Part shown: one piece after another, positions 1 through 10,053 of the stretch
Layout: every line of letters starts with the position of its first letter
Position numbering within the stretch: position 1 is the stretch's first letter
Assembly (NCBI GenBank): GCA_028284225.1
Contig: JANQSD010000005.1
Location: 62,001 to 126,000 of the forward strand
Direction of reading: 5' to 3'
DNA: 64,000 bases
Source of the DNA: Arenicellales bacterium
Lineage (GTDB): Bacteria > Pseudomonadota > Gammaproteobacteria > Arenicellales > JAHEKD01
Program-made: the position numbers and the translations under genes
Notes under the pieces: model-generated
Told to the model about the DNA's origin: nothing
The model's database searches: none
The model's input: the letters and a program-made list of their open reading frames with translations, nothing else

Positions 1-69
1 ATCAAATAAATGAAAAGTATTAAATTACTTCCTGTTTTTGCAGGCTCAGGTTTCGATTTCGTATTAATA

Positions 70-1272
70 CTATTTTAGCTCTTCACAGGCTGTTCGTATT
101 CTTTGGTAAGCTTTATCAAGCTGCTCATCAGAGGTGGCGAATGACAGACGAAAGTAGGGATCATATTCGAAAGCAGTTCCCGGCACGACAGCAACTTTAT
201 GATGTTCGAGTAAATATTGCACAAAGTCAGTACTGGACTCTAGTTTGTTCCCATCAGGGTTTTTTTTGCCGATGACTCCTGCACAACTCACATAAAGATA
301 AAATGCACCTTCACAGGCTGATACCTCTAATCCCGGTGCTTTGCTTAATTCCGTGACTAATTTGTCTCGTCTTGCCTGATAAATACTGACCTGCTGCCTA
401 ATGTGATGTTGATCACCAGCTAGTGCGGCAACAGCAGCAACCTGACTGATGGCACAAGGATTTCCGGTAGCTTGCGACATGATCTGTCGAATTGCTTTCA
501 TTAATTTTGCAGGCCCACCCGCATAGCCAATACGCCAACCGGTCATGGCATGGGCTTTGGATAGGCCGTTGATTGTAATTGTTCGATTCATCAGTTTTGG
601 CTCAATTTGTGCAATGTTGAAAAATTCACGATCATCGAACAACAGTTTTTCATAGATATCGTCAGCCACTATCCATATGTTTGGGTGTTCCAGCAATACG
701 TCGGCCAGGGCTCGTAGTTCCTGTGCCGTATACACCGCTCCAGTGGGATTAGAAGGAGAATTTAAGATAATCGCTTTAGTTTGCCGGGTGATCGCATGGT
801 CCAGATCCAAGGGCCTGAGTTTAAAATTATTTTTCGCAGATCCCTTAATAAAGACCGGATATGCCTCGCACAATTGCACCATGCCAGGGTGTGAGGGCCA
901 GCATGGTGTGGGTATGATTACTTCATTATCGCGGTCCAGTATTGCCATTAAAGTATGGGCAAGGAGCGGTTTAGCACCGCTATCTACTATGATTTCGTCC
1001 AGCTTGAACTCAAGTTGATTATCATTTTTGAATTTAGCCTGGATGGCTCTTTTTAGTGTTGAAGTGCCGTCTACAGGTGTGTATTTGGTAATACCCTGAT
1101 CAATCGCCTGTTTAGCCTGTTCACAGACATGATCGGCTGTCGCAAAGTCTGGCTCACCTGAGGATAAATCAGCAATATCTTCGCCTTGTTCCTTTAATTC
1201 TGCTGCCAGGGCAAATATTTGGGCGATTTTTGATGGTTTAAACTGATTCAGTCTTTGGCTTAAATCCGGCAA
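70..1272 (-). CDS. pyridoxal-phosphate-dependent class I/II aminotransferase (aspartate aminotransferase-like)
   Basis: PLP lysine context 'NGLSKAHAMTGWRIGY', 'NSPSNPTGAVY'; TTG start preceded by a GGAG-like SD. Confidence 0.9.
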   Translation of the reverse strand: MPDLSQRLNQFKPSKIAQIFALAAELKEQGEDIADLSSGEPDFATADHVCEQAKQAIDQGITKYTPVDGTSTLKRAIQAKFKNDNQLEFKLDEIIVDSGAKPLLAHTLMAILDRDNEVIIPTPCWPSHPGMVQLCEAYPVFIKGSAKNNFKLRPLDLDHAITRQTKAIILNSPSNPTGAVYTAQELRALADVLLEHPNIWIVADDIYEKLLFDDREFFNIAQIEPKLMNRTITINGLSKAHAMTGWRIGYAGGPAKLMKAIRQIMSQATGNPCAISQVAAVAALAGDQHHIRQQVSIYQARRDKLVTELSKAPGLEVSACEGAFYLYVSCAGVIGKKNPDGNKLESSTDFVQYLLEHHKVAVVPGTAFEYDPYFRLSFATSDEQLDKAYQRIRTACEELK

Positions 1273-1386
1273 GATACGGGTCTCCGTTTATGGATAGTGC
1301 CAATTATTTAACAATTTTCGCTAAATATCATCAAAAATTCAGTATGCTTTGCTATAACCTAGGGTCTGTCAGCTAAGAGATATGTT

Positions 1387-1872
1387 ATGCACATAATAAG
1401 ACTTATTTGCTTATTTTTTATGTTAATAGCCCAATCGGTCATGGCCGAAACCGCTTTAAATGAATTTCTGAGTCTGCACAATCAAGAACGGGATGCTTTG
1501 GAAGTTCCTGAGCTTGAATGGTCAGATGAATTGCAAGCCAGTGCTCAGCAACTTGTTAATAATGCAGTATTTTTAGACGTATTAGAACGCAGTGACAGTG
1601 GATACGGTCAAAATAGCTGGTCAGGTGAACATAATAGTCTGACATTCGAGGAGATTTTTGCGTTGTGGAGTACGGGCAAAGCTTACTTTCTGGCCGATAA
1701 ACCGGTACCACAAAACTGTAGTGCGGATTGGGAACAGTGTGAAAGTTACAGCCAGATTGTCTGGTCTGAGACGACGCATATCGGTTGTGCAGCCGCAACG
1801 TCAGCAGAAAAAGACTATATTGTTTGCCATTATAGCCCGGCTGGAAACATTCAAGATCAAACCGCATATTAG
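1387..1872 (+). CDS. secreted CAP/SCP-PR1 domain protein
   Basis: signal peptide; 'FLSLHNQERDALEVPELEWSDELQASAQ', 'HYSPAGNIQ'. Confidence 0.85.
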   Translation: MHIIRLICLFFMLIAQSVMAETALNEFLSLHNQERDALEVPELEWSDELQASAQQLVNNAVFLDVLERSDSGYGQNSWSGEHNSLTFEEIFALWSTGKAYFLADKPVPQNCSADWEQCESYSQIVWSETTHIGCAAATSAEKDYIVCHYSPAGNIQDQTAY

Positions 1873-1891
1873 GGTCAACGCGGACAACCCA

Positions 1892-2629
1892 TTGGACGAT
1901 CAGCAGTTACTCAGGTTTAATCGGCAAATATTATTGCCACAAATAGATATAGGCGGACAACAAAAGTTGGCGCAATCCAAGGTCACAGTAGTTGGCCTTG
2001 GAGGTTTGGGTTGTCCGGCTGCCATGTATTTAGCAGCTGCAGGTGTGGGTGAGTTAACCTTAATTGATCATGATGTCATTGAACTCACTAATTTGCAGCG
2101 CCAACTCGCCTATACAGAGCAAGATATAGGGCAGCCAAAAGTTAAGGCTATGGCAGGTTTAATTTCCAGGCTTAATCCTGCAAGTCGCGTGACCACTATC
2201 GAACAAAAGTTTGATGCCCAATTAAATGACCTAAAAGTTCTGGCGACAGATGTGTTGATTGATGCCACTGATAATCTGCAATCACGTAAAAGCATTAATC
2301 AATACAGTTTTCAGCATGGTATTCCCTTAGTTTTTGCATCGGCTATACGTATGGAAGGGCAATTGACCGTATTTAACCCAGGTCGGACCGACAGCCCTTG
2401 TTTTGAATGTGTGTTTGGTCATGTTGAACTTAATGAAACATGTAGTGAAAGTGGAATTTTAGGCAGTGTTGTAGGCATTATGGGCCTGATTCAGGCAACG
2501 GAGACAATCAAAATACTGCTGGATATCGGTGAATCTCCGGTAGGGCAGTTGCAGATTTATGATGCTCTGTGCTCACAATGGCAGACGATTAAAATCACTA
2601 AGCGGCCAGATTGTTCGGTTTGTGGTTAA
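1892..2629 (+). CDS. HesA/MoeB/ThiF-family adenylyltransferase (MoeB-like)
   Basis: 'LLRFNRQILLPQIDIGGQQKL', 'VVGLGGLGCPAAMYLAAAGVG', CxxC pairs 'CFEC'/'CSVC'; TTG 1892 is the likely start, because the ORF-track start at 1658 overlaps the CAP gene out of frame. Confidence 0.8.
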   Translation: MDDQQLLRFNRQILLPQIDIGGQQKLAQSKVTVVGLGGLGCPAAMYLAAAGVGELTLIDHDVIELTNLQRQLAYTEQDIGQPKVKAMAGLISRLNPASRVTTIEQKFDAQLNDLKVLATDVLIDATDNLQSRKSINQYSFQHGIPLVFASAIRMEGQLTVFNPGRTDSPCFECVFGHVELNETCSESGILGSVVGIMGLIQATETIKILLDIGESPVGQLQIYDALCSQWQTIKITKRPDCSVCG

Positions 2630-3823
2630 GTGGTGGTAGTCGGGACAGGTGATTTTTATAGCCGGCTGCCCACATTTGACCATTTTAATTCTTTAGCAAG
2701 CATCGATAATTTTACCCCCGCACCAGATGACTGGTGGGTTGTAATTACCGATGTTGTGGGTTCGACTAAAGCGGTAGATCAAGGGCGCTATAAAGAAGTA
2801 AATATGGCCGGTGCCAGTTGCATCACAGCGGTGTTAAATGCAAGTAAAGGTGTCGACATTCCTTTTGTTTTTGGCGGTGACGGTGCCACTATATTGATAC
2901 CGGAGCCGCTTTTGAGCAATGTCAGGACGGCCCTCATCAATACACGGGGATTGGTGCGTAGGGAATTCGGTATTGATCTTCGCATTGGACTGGTTGCCAT
3001 AGATGAATTGCGGCTGGCAAATAAAGATGTGCTGGTCGGCAAATTCGAACTTTCACCTAATAATGCTGTAGCCATGTTTTCCGGTGGAGGAGTAGAGCTT
3101 GCTGATAAGTTGATAAAACAAGATCAAAACTGTGAGCAATATGCTGTTGCAGATGTTGAAAGTGTTGATATGCCTGATCTGAGTGGGCTCTCTTGTCGCT
3201 GGCAACCGTTACAATCACAACATGGTCAAATGACTTGCTTATTAATTCAAGTTCTGGATCAAAATATTAAGCATCGTCATCAAATATTTAGCCAGGTTTT
3301 GAGCGAGCTAAGCCGGATTTTAGGTGAGGACTTACGACCGCCAGCACCGGTTACCGAAAATACTCTGCGTTTTAAGTGGCCCATGCAGGGCTTAAAAATT
3401 GAAGCCAGACTAACTCGTGGTCGTCAATCATTCTTTGGTCGATATGTGTATCTGCTGTATCAAAGTTTCATCCAGTCTGTTCTGGAACGTTTTAATCTAA
3501 AAGCAGGACACTATGATGCACCTCAATATCGCCGGGAAATAAAGACCAATGCCGATTACCGCCGTTTTGATGATGCCTTAAGACTGGTGCTGGATTGCAG
3601 TGAATCACAGCTTCAAGAAATTAGAAGTTATCTGAATAACGCTTATCAGTCCGGCATGATTGCCTATGGAGTGCATTGTACCGAGCAAGCACAAATGACC
3701 TGCCTGGTTTTTTCGCTTGAACACAGCGAACATATTCACTTTGTTGACGGTACCGAAGGAGGATTCTGGGCAGCAGCCCAGCAATATAAAAAACAATTAT
3801 CCCAGAATGTGCAAACCTATTAA
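2630..3823 (+). CDS. DUF3095-family protein, class III nucleotidyl cyclase-like N-terminal half
   Basis: 'WVVITDVVGSTKAVDQGRYKEVN' and 'FVFGGDGATILIP'; GTG start abutting the upstream stop. Confidence 0.75.
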   Translation: MVVVGTGDFYSRLPTFDHFNSLASIDNFTPAPDDWWVVITDVVGSTKAVDQGRYKEVNMAGASCITAVLNASKGVDIPFVFGGDGATILIPEPLLSNVRTALINTRGLVRREFGIDLRIGLVAIDELRLANKDVLVGKFELSPNNAVAMFSGGGVELADKLIKQDQNCEQYAVADVESVDMPDLSGLSCRWQPLQSQHGQMTCLLIQVLDQNIKHRHQIFSQVLSELSRILGEDLRPPAPVTENTLRFKWPMQGLKIEARLTRGRQSFFGRYVYLLYQSFIQSVLERFNLKAGHYDAPQYRREIKTNADYRRFDDALRLVLDCSESQLQEIRSYLNNAYQSGMIAYGVHCTEQAQMTCLVFSLEHSEHIHFVDGTEGGFWAAAQQYKKQLSQNVQTY

Positions 3824-3898
3824 TAACCTGTTGTTTTGTGATTTCAATATCAGCTAGACTGGTTATCAAGTAACTATATCAGGTTCGATCGAAGGCTA

Positions 3899-5062
3899 AT
3901 GGCTCAACAGCGAAGATTTGTTCAGCAGGAATTTGAACAGCGTACACAACGCCTTCAAGCCGCCATGCGCGAGTATAAGCTTGATGCGGTGGTATTAACG
4001 ACTGAGCCACATGTGCGTTATTATTCCGGTTTTTTCACTCAATTTTGGCAAAGCCCTACGCGCCCCTGGTTTCTTGTTATACCACTTGATGGCAAGCCAA
4101 TTGCTGTAATTCCACAAATTGGTGTCAGTGGTATGCAGGATACCTGGTTGGATGATATTCGCAGCTGGGCTGCGCCTGATCCGGATGACGACGGGGTATC
4201 ATTGTTAGCATCAGCTTGTAATGGGTTACCTCAACGTTTCGGACAAATCGGATTCACTTTGGGCCTGCAATCAACACTACGTATGCCGGTTGATGATTTT
4301 AAAACTCTGATCGACAATCTTACGGGTACAGAGATTGTCGATATAGCGTTGTTGATGCATAAGTTGTTGAGCATTAAGTCGGAGCTTGAAATCGAGAAAA
4401 TACGCCATGTCTGTGAAATTACTGCGGACGGATTTAATGCATTGCCGGCATTAATTCAGGCCGGTGAGTCCCAGCGCCAGATCTGTAAAAAACTTCGCAT
4501 TGATTTACTGAACAGGGGTGCAGATGATACACCTTACATGATCGCCGGATCAGGTCCAGGTGGCTATGATTCAATTATTATGGGGCCGACGGATAATATT
4601 GTGACAAACGGTGATGTATTAATCATCGATACGGGTACCGTCATCGATGGTTATTTTAGTGATTTTGATCGCAACTATGGTTTCGGCAAGGTTAATGATA
4701 ATGTCATGCAAGCTTATCGGACTGTATATAATGCTACCGAAGCCGGCTTACAGATAGCCCGGCCCGGTGTCACACTGGCAGTACTTTTTCAGGCCATGTG
4801 GAAGGTGCTCGAAGCCGGTGGAGCACAGCCCAGTGATGTTGGCCGTATGGGCCATGGCTTAGGCATGCAACTGACTGAATGGCCATCAATAACTGCATCG
4901 GACAGCACAGTCATTGAACCCGGCATGGTGCTGACTTTAGAACCGGCTATGAGTTTCGCAGTAGGTAAGCAGATGGTGCATGAGGAAAATATTGCTATCA
5001 CAGAATCGGGCTGTGAATTGTTAAGCAAACGTGCCTGGCCAGAAATGCCGATAATCAACTAG
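3899..5062 (+). CDS. M24-family metallopeptidase / Xaa-Pro dipeptidase-like
   Basis: creatinase-type N domain plus 'IDTGTVIDGYFSDFDRNYG', 'GHGLGMQLTEWPSI', 'LTLEPAM'. Confidence 0.88.
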   Translation: MAQQRRFVQQEFEQRTQRLQAAMREYKLDAVVLTTEPHVRYYSGFFTQFWQSPTRPWFLVIPLDGKPIAVIPQIGVSGMQDTWLDDIRSWAAPDPDDDGVSLLASACNGLPQRFGQIGFTLGLQSTLRMPVDDFKTLIDNLTGTEIVDIALLMHKLLSIKSELEIEKIRHVCEITADGFNALPALIQAGESQRQICKKLRIDLLNRGADDTPYMIAGSGPGGYDSIIMGPTDNIVTNGDVLIIDTGTVIDGYFSDFDRNYGFGKVNDNVMQAYRTVYNATEAGLQIARPGVTLAVLFQAMWKVLEAGGAQPSDVGRMGHGLGMQLTEWPSITASDSTVIEPGMVLTLEPAMSFAVGKQMVHEENIAITESGCELLSKRAWPEMPIIN

Positions 5063-5071
5063 GATATTTAG

Positions 5072-6277
5072 ATGGTGGAATTTGCAAACGTATTTGACAC
5101 AACACAAATAAAACATACAGCTAATCAAAATAGACTACAGCCGTGTGCTTACCCACAACTATTGCAAGAGACTTTGGGTCATTCCAGCATAGATTGTGCC
5201 ATAACTGAAATAACACAATGGCCGAATTATGAACCCACGCCTTTACATGCCTTGCAAGATTTAGCCGCTGCAGTTGGAGTGGGTATGATTCATTACAAAG
5301 ATGAGTCGCATCGGTTCGGTTTAGGCAGCTTCAAAGCGTTGGGAGGTGCTTATTCAGTATTATGTTTGCTGCAACAGCAACTAAGCAAACGTATCAATCA
5401 CCCCGTCAGCTTTGCAGAAATTCGCAGTGGTCAATATGCTGATATTGTCGAAAGCATAACCGTGACGACGGCAACTGATGGTAATCATGGCCGTTCGGTA
5501 GCCTGGGGGGCGCAGCAGTTTGGTTGTCGATGTGTCATTTTTATTCATGCAGAAGTCAGTGAATACCGACAGCAAGCAATGCAGGCCTATGGTGCTGAGG
5601 TCATCCGTATAGAGGGTAACTATGATGAATCTGTTCATCTGGCGGCTCAGTCGGCAGCGGAAAATGGCTGGTTTGTGATCTCCGATACGTCTTATGAAGG
5701 TTATACAGAACCGCCTCGAAATGTCATGTCGGGTTATTGTGTAATGATGAAAGAAGTATTAGACCAGCTTCAGGGGCAACCACCGCTGACCCATGTGTTT
5801 ATTCAAGGGGGTGTTGGCGGCCTAGCGGCAGCCGTAACGGCATATTTATGGCAGCAGTTGGGTCAAGCGATGCCCAAAGTTGTTATTGTCGAACCTGAAC
5901 TGGCTGATTGTTTGTATCAAAGTGCCGTCAATCGAGAGCCGACAATTGTTGAGATACAAGAAGAAACACTTATGGCAGGTTTATCATGTGGTGAAGTGTC
6001 TATGCTGGGCTGGAAAATCCTAGAGCCGGGAGCCAGCGATTTTTTAACCATCAACGAAGATATTGTCGCAGCAAGTATGCAGTTATTAGCACAACGCTCT
6101 GAACCTGTGGTTGCAGGGGAATCTGCCATCGCGGGGTTGGCCGCATTGATCGCATGTTCCAAGCAGAGGCCAATGTTTGAGTTGTTAGAATTAGATGCGT
6201 CCAGTCAGGTTCTGTTGCTCGGCACTGAAGGCGCAACTGACCCGATGATTTATCAACAACTGATTGATTCAGATTAA
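5072..6277 (+). CDS. diaminopropionate ammonia-lyase-like PLP enzyme
   Basis: 'YKDESHRFGLGSFKALGG', 'TATDGNHGRSVAWGAQ', 'IQGGVGGLAAA'. Confidence 0.85.
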   Translation: MVEFANVFDTTQIKHTANQNRLQPCAYPQLLQETLGHSSIDCAITEITQWPNYEPTPLHALQDLAAAVGVGMIHYKDESHRFGLGSFKALGGAYSVLCLLQQQLSKRINHPVSFAEIRSGQYADIVESITVTTATDGNHGRSVAWGAQQFGCRCVIFIHAEVSEYRQQAMQAYGAEVIRIEGNYDESVHLAAQSAAENGWFVISDTSYEGYTEPPRNVMSGYCVMMKEVLDQLQGQPPLTHVFIQGGVGGLAAAVTAYLWQQLGQAMPKVVIVEPELADCLYQSAVNREPTIVEIQEETLMAGLSCGEVSMLGWKILEPGASDFLTINEDIVAASMQLLAQRSEPVVAGESAIAGLAALIACSKQRPMFELLELDASSQVLLLGTEGATDPMIYQQLIDSD

Positions 6278-6352
6278 AGCAAAGCGTTTGCCATGTTATT
6301 GAAAAATAATTAGGGTTAAAATCTGGTCTAATGATTAAACGATCATAATTGT

Positions 6353-7540
6353 ATGCAAGACACCAAAAAATCATTTATTAGAGAATTCTTCAAACTTGAA
6401 TCAGCGGGTGGGATTCTGTTAATGTTTACAGCGCTATTGGCTGTAATTTGTGCAAATTCACCACTGAATCAGTATTACGTATTACTGCTTGATACACCTG
6501 TTGAGGTGAGAGTCGGAGCGCTGGAAATTGCTAAGCCGCTGCTGCTTTGGATTAATGACGGTTTGATGGCAATTTTCTTTCTTTTGGTAGGCCTTGAGTT
6601 AAAACGTGAATTAATTGAAGGTGAATTATCCGATAAGCGTAATGTAATTCTTCCTGCTGTTGCTGCAGTAGGTGGCATGGCTGCACCCGCGCTTATTTAT
6701 ACCTATTTCAATATTAACGATCCTGTGGCCATGAAAGGTTGGGCCATCCCGGCCGCCACAGATATTGCTTTTGCACTGGGTATACTGTCCCTGCTAGGCA
6801 GCCGCGTACCGCTTTCGTTAAAAGTTTTTCTGACCTCGGTGGCTATTTTTGATGACTTGGGTGCTATTGTTATTATTGCGATTTTCTATACAGCCAATAT
6901 TTCATTTAAGGCGTTATTGGTTGTGGTTGTTTGTATTGCAGCTTTATATTTTTTAAATCGTCGCAATGAAGACTCCAAGAGCCTTTATTTCCTGATTGGA
7001 GCAATCATGTGGATAGCGATGCTGAAATCAGGTGTTCATGCCACACTGACAGGTGTTATTCTGGGCATGTCGATCCCGCTTTATTCGAACAAGGACAAAA
7101 ATTATTCGCCGCTTAAATCCTTGGAGCACGATCTACACAAATTAGTGGCGTTTTTCGTGTTGCCTGTATTTGCTTTTGCCAATGCAGGGCTTAATTTATC
7201 AGGCATCAGTCTCGAACAGGTGCTGCACCCCGTGCCGGTCGGTATTGCTCTGGGTTTATTTTTGGGCAAACAAATCGGTGTATTTGGCTTGTGCTGGGTT
7301 GCAGTAAAACTCAGGTTTGTCAGTTTGCCCAAAGATATGAACTGGTTATCGCTTTATGGCACATCATTATTATGCGGAATCGGATTCACCATGAGTTTGT
7401 TTATAGGTTCACTTGCCTTTGGGCAGACAAATGTCAATCTGCTTTTCGATGAACGTTTGGGTATTATCGTTGGTTCACTTATTTCCGGATTTATGGGTTA
7501 TATGGTGTTACGTTTCTCGATAAAATCGACAAATCAATAA
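6353..7540 (+). CDS. nhaA: Na+/H+ antiporter NhaA
   Basis: 'FFLLVGLELKRELIEGEL', 'GWAIPAATDIAFALGILSLLG', 'LCGIGFTMSLFIGSLAF'. Confidence 0.97.
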   Translation: MQDTKKSFIREFFKLESAGGILLMFTALLAVICANSPLNQYYVLLLDTPVEVRVGALEIAKPLLLWINDGLMAIFFLLVGLELKRELIEGELSDKRNVILPAVAAVGGMAAPALIYTYFNINDPVAMKGWAIPAATDIAFALGILSLLGSRVPLSLKVFLTSVAIFDDLGAIVIIAIFYTANISFKALLVVVVCIAALYFLNRRNEDSKSLYFLIGAIMWIAMLKSGVHATLTGVILGMSIPLYSNKDKNYSPLKSLEHDLHKLVAFFVLPVFAFANAGLNLSGISLEQVLHPVPVGIALGLFLGKQIGVFGLCWVAVKLRFVSLPKDMNWLSLYGTSLLCGIGFTMSLFIGSLAFGQTNVNLLFDERLGIIVGSLISGFMGYMVLRFSIKSTNQ

Positions 7541-7571
7541 CTTAAAGTATAAGGTTCACAGTTAACCCTGC

Positions 7572-8558
7572 TTATCTATTGCCAATATTGATATCACCAA
7601 TGGCGTTTGAGATTAAATCTTCAAAAGTCACTATGCCGATGGTTTTTCTATCGTTGTCTGCAACCAGCATCATACGATCCTTGCGATCAAGGATGTAAGG
7701 TAATACCTGTTCCAACGTTTGATCTTGTTTAATATAAAGCGCTGGGCGTGTAATCATTTCTATTGATTGGTCTGCAAAACCGGGTTCCAGTAGCACTCTA
7801 TTAGTGATTGTGGCGATACCAATTAATTTCTCCTTGCTGCTTTCATAGACGGGGAAACGTCGATGTCCGGTTTCAAGTGTTTGTTTAATCAGATCACGTA
7901 TTGAAGCTTGTTTATTGAAAGCGATCAATTCAGATGTTGGTATCATTATTTCACTGACCTTTGTGTCAGAGAATTTTAATACCTGACGAAGTTGGCCTTG
8001 ATTCAAACTACCAAGAGAACCGCTTTGTTCAGCCAGTTGAACAACGGCGGATAATTGATCACGTGATACAAACAAGCCCTGTTCAGGTTTTCCTCCTGCA
8101 AGACGTGCAGCCCAGCTTGCGATGCGTGAAAATACAAAAATGATTGGCCAGAGAAGTTTGGAAATTAGCCACAGCGGATAGATCAATATCGGCGTGAGTA
8201 CATCCGATTTTTCCTGAAAAATACTTTTAGGAACAATTTCACCTAAAATTAAAAACAGGGGTGTAAATAGGATAAATGCCCATAAGTCACCTTGCTTACC
8301 GAGTAATTGCACCATCATCAAGGTACCGATAGTGGTTAAGGCGATAGTAGTAATATTGGTGCCGATCAAGGTGGTGCTTAATAATTCATCAGGCCGTTCA
8401 AAGGCTTTTAATACTAATTTGGCACCCTTGTGGCCGCTCTTAGCTAATTTTTTCAGTCTGATTTTATCGGCATTAACCAGAGCAATTTCAGAGCCGGAAA
8501 ATAGTCCCTTTAGGATTAACAGGATGATCATCAAGGGGATGCCAACTAGCAGGCTCAT
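7572..8558 (-). CDS. CNNM/DUF21 transmembrane + CBS domain protein
   Basis: 'LFSGSEIALVNADKIRLKKLAKSGHKGA', CBS pair. Confidence 0.88.
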   Translation of the reverse strand: MSLLVGIPLMIILLILKGLFSGSEIALVNADKIRLKKLAKSGHKGAKLVLKAFERPDELLSTTLIGTNITTIALTTIGTLMMVQLLGKQGDLWAFILFTPLFLILGEIVPKSIFQEKSDVLTPILIYPLWLISKLLWPIIFVFSRIASWAARLAGGKPEQGLFVSRDQLSAVVQLAEQSGSLGSLNQGQLRQVLKFSDTKVSEIMIPTSELIAFNKQASIRDLIKQTLETGHRRFPVYESSKEKLIGIATITNRVLLEPGFADQSIEMITRPALYIKQDQTLEQVLPYILDRKDRMMLVADNDRKTIGIVTFEDLISNAIGDINIGNR

Positions 8559-9931
8559 GATGACTCGCCTTCTTCATCAAGATAGTCCTCAGTATCGGTG
8601 AGTAACACTGGTCCTGAAGTCATTTCGACCTGGTCAATGCGATGTCCCTTCATTTTGATTACTTCTGCATTAACTCCAGAAAGTTCGACCTTGTCACCAA
8701 CTGTTGGCAAACGATCAAGTTGCTGGAAAATCAAACCACCAATCGTTGTCATGCGTGAGTGCTCAAGATCGGTATGCATAATGTCGTTAACACGCTCAAG
8801 GTTCATTTGTCCAGAAACACGGAACCGGCCAGGTTCAATCTCATCAAATGATTGTTCGGTATGATCCTTGCTGGCGATTGCTCCGACGAAATAACGTAAA
8901 ACCTGTCTTAGAGTGACAAAACCGTCAACACTGCCCCACTCATTAAATATCAGTGCAGCGGTAGAATTTTCACGCCTGAATAAATCCAGCATTTCATGAA
9001 TAGTCTTGGTTTCAGGTACGGCAACCACTGGCCTTAGTAGTGACTTGGCATCAACTTGATCGAGATCAGCATTCTCCAGGATCAATGCAGCGATATCATT
9101 AGTATTGACCATGCCAACAATGTTATCCGGATGGCCCTGGTAAGCCGGGAAACGGGTGCGACGATAACGGCGAAGTTTTTCAACCAATTTAGGTAAAGGT
9201 TGATCAATATCCAGAAAAATCAGCCGCGGCCTTGGAATCATGACTTCTACTACTTCGGCGTCTTTGGCTTCCAGCAGATTATCAATAATGACTCGCTCAA
9301 TTGCGCTTAGCTCACCCTGCTCATTAGCCTCCTCAAGCAAAGTCCTGATTTCATCTGCACCCAGCAAGTTTTCTTGTTTAGGTTGTTCACCTATAAAAAG
9401 TGAAGTCAATGAATTGGCGATCATCATGACGATGCTACGCAAAGGTCTGATTAACTTGATCCAAAAATTTATCGGTGCGGAAATGACATCGGAGGACATT
9501 TTGTAAGTATTCGTGACAGCGATAGTTTTTGGGGTGATCTCACCAAACATCAGCAATAGCGGAAACATGATAATAATATTGATCCAGCCGGCGGTATCAG
9601 GATCGCCATAAAGCGCGAGTAAAATACCGGCCAGATTCACGGTAGCGGCAATATTAACCAACTCATTGCCGCATAAAATAGAAACGATTAAAACACGCGG
9701 GTAATCCAGCAGCTTGTGCAGATTATCAGATTGCGGATGATTTTCATCCCGTAGTCGTTGGAAGTCCAGTGTCGAGAGTGAAAACAACGCCGTTTCGGAC
9801 ATAGAGAAAAAAGCAGATAGACCGAATAACATACACTGTAGCACCAGCCTGAAAATAATGACTGGATCTGCTAATAAGCTTGTATCAAAAAGTAACCAGT
9901 CAAACATGAAGCCTCTCCACCTGTGCGCCAT
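8555..9931 (-). CDS. CNNM/DUF21 + CBS + CorC/HlyC domain protein
   Basis: 'FFSMSETALFSLSTLDFQRL', 'EVMIPRPRLIFLDIDQPLPKLVEKL'; 4-nt overlap with the downstream paralogue. Confidence 0.9.
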   Translation of the reverse strand: MAHRWRGFMFDWLLFDTSLLADPVIIFRLVLQCMLFGLSAFFSMSETALFSLSTLDFQRLRDENHPQSDNLHKLLDYPRVLIVSILCGNELVNIAATVNLAGILLALYGDPDTAGWINIIIMFPLLLMFGEITPKTIAVTNTYKMSSDVISAPINFWIKLIRPLRSIVMMIANSLTSLFIGEQPKQENLLGADEIRTLLEEANEQGELSAIERVIIDNLLEAKDAEVVEVMIPRPRLIFLDIDQPLPKLVEKLRRYRRTRFPAYQGHPDNIVGMVNTNDIAALILENADLDQVDAKSLLRPVVAVPETKTIHEMLDLFRRENSTAALIFNEWGSVDGFVTLRQVLRYFVGAIASKDHTEQSFDEIEPGRFRVSGQMNLERVNDIMHTDLEHSRMTTIGGLIFQQLDRLPTVGDKVELSGVNAEVIKMKGHRIDQVEMTSGPVLLTDTEDYLDEEGESS

Positions 9932-9979
9932 TATAACTTTGTCTGGGAAAGCTTTAAAAAATATTTTAATAGTGAACTA

Positions 9980-10010
9980 TAGGGTCGGTTGCCATTGGCA
10001 ACCGACCCTA
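9980..10010. repeat. perfect 14-bp inverted repeat with 3-nt loop
   Basis: TAGGGTCGGTTGCC-ATT-GGCAACCGACCCTA between divergent genes, no T-tract. Confidence 0.9.
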
Positions 10011-10053
10011 AGCCTCTGTAAAATAGCCGTCCCTTGAAATTCTATTAATTTAA

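Noticed and set aside
1658-1891. Upstream extension of the MoeB-like ORF (78 aa before LDDQQLLRFNRQ)
   Set aside because: Overlaps the CAP-domain gene in another frame and is not MoeB-like; treated as spurious extension.
1892-3823. E1-like + cyclase-like pair as a CBASS/Pycsar defence island
   Set aside because: No E2, JAB or effector gene; the E1 has MoeB-type zinc cysteines and the cyclase-like protein is DUF3095, not a CD-NTase.
9980-10010. Hairpin as Rho-independent terminator
   Set aside because: No T-run on either side and the flanking genes diverge from this site.
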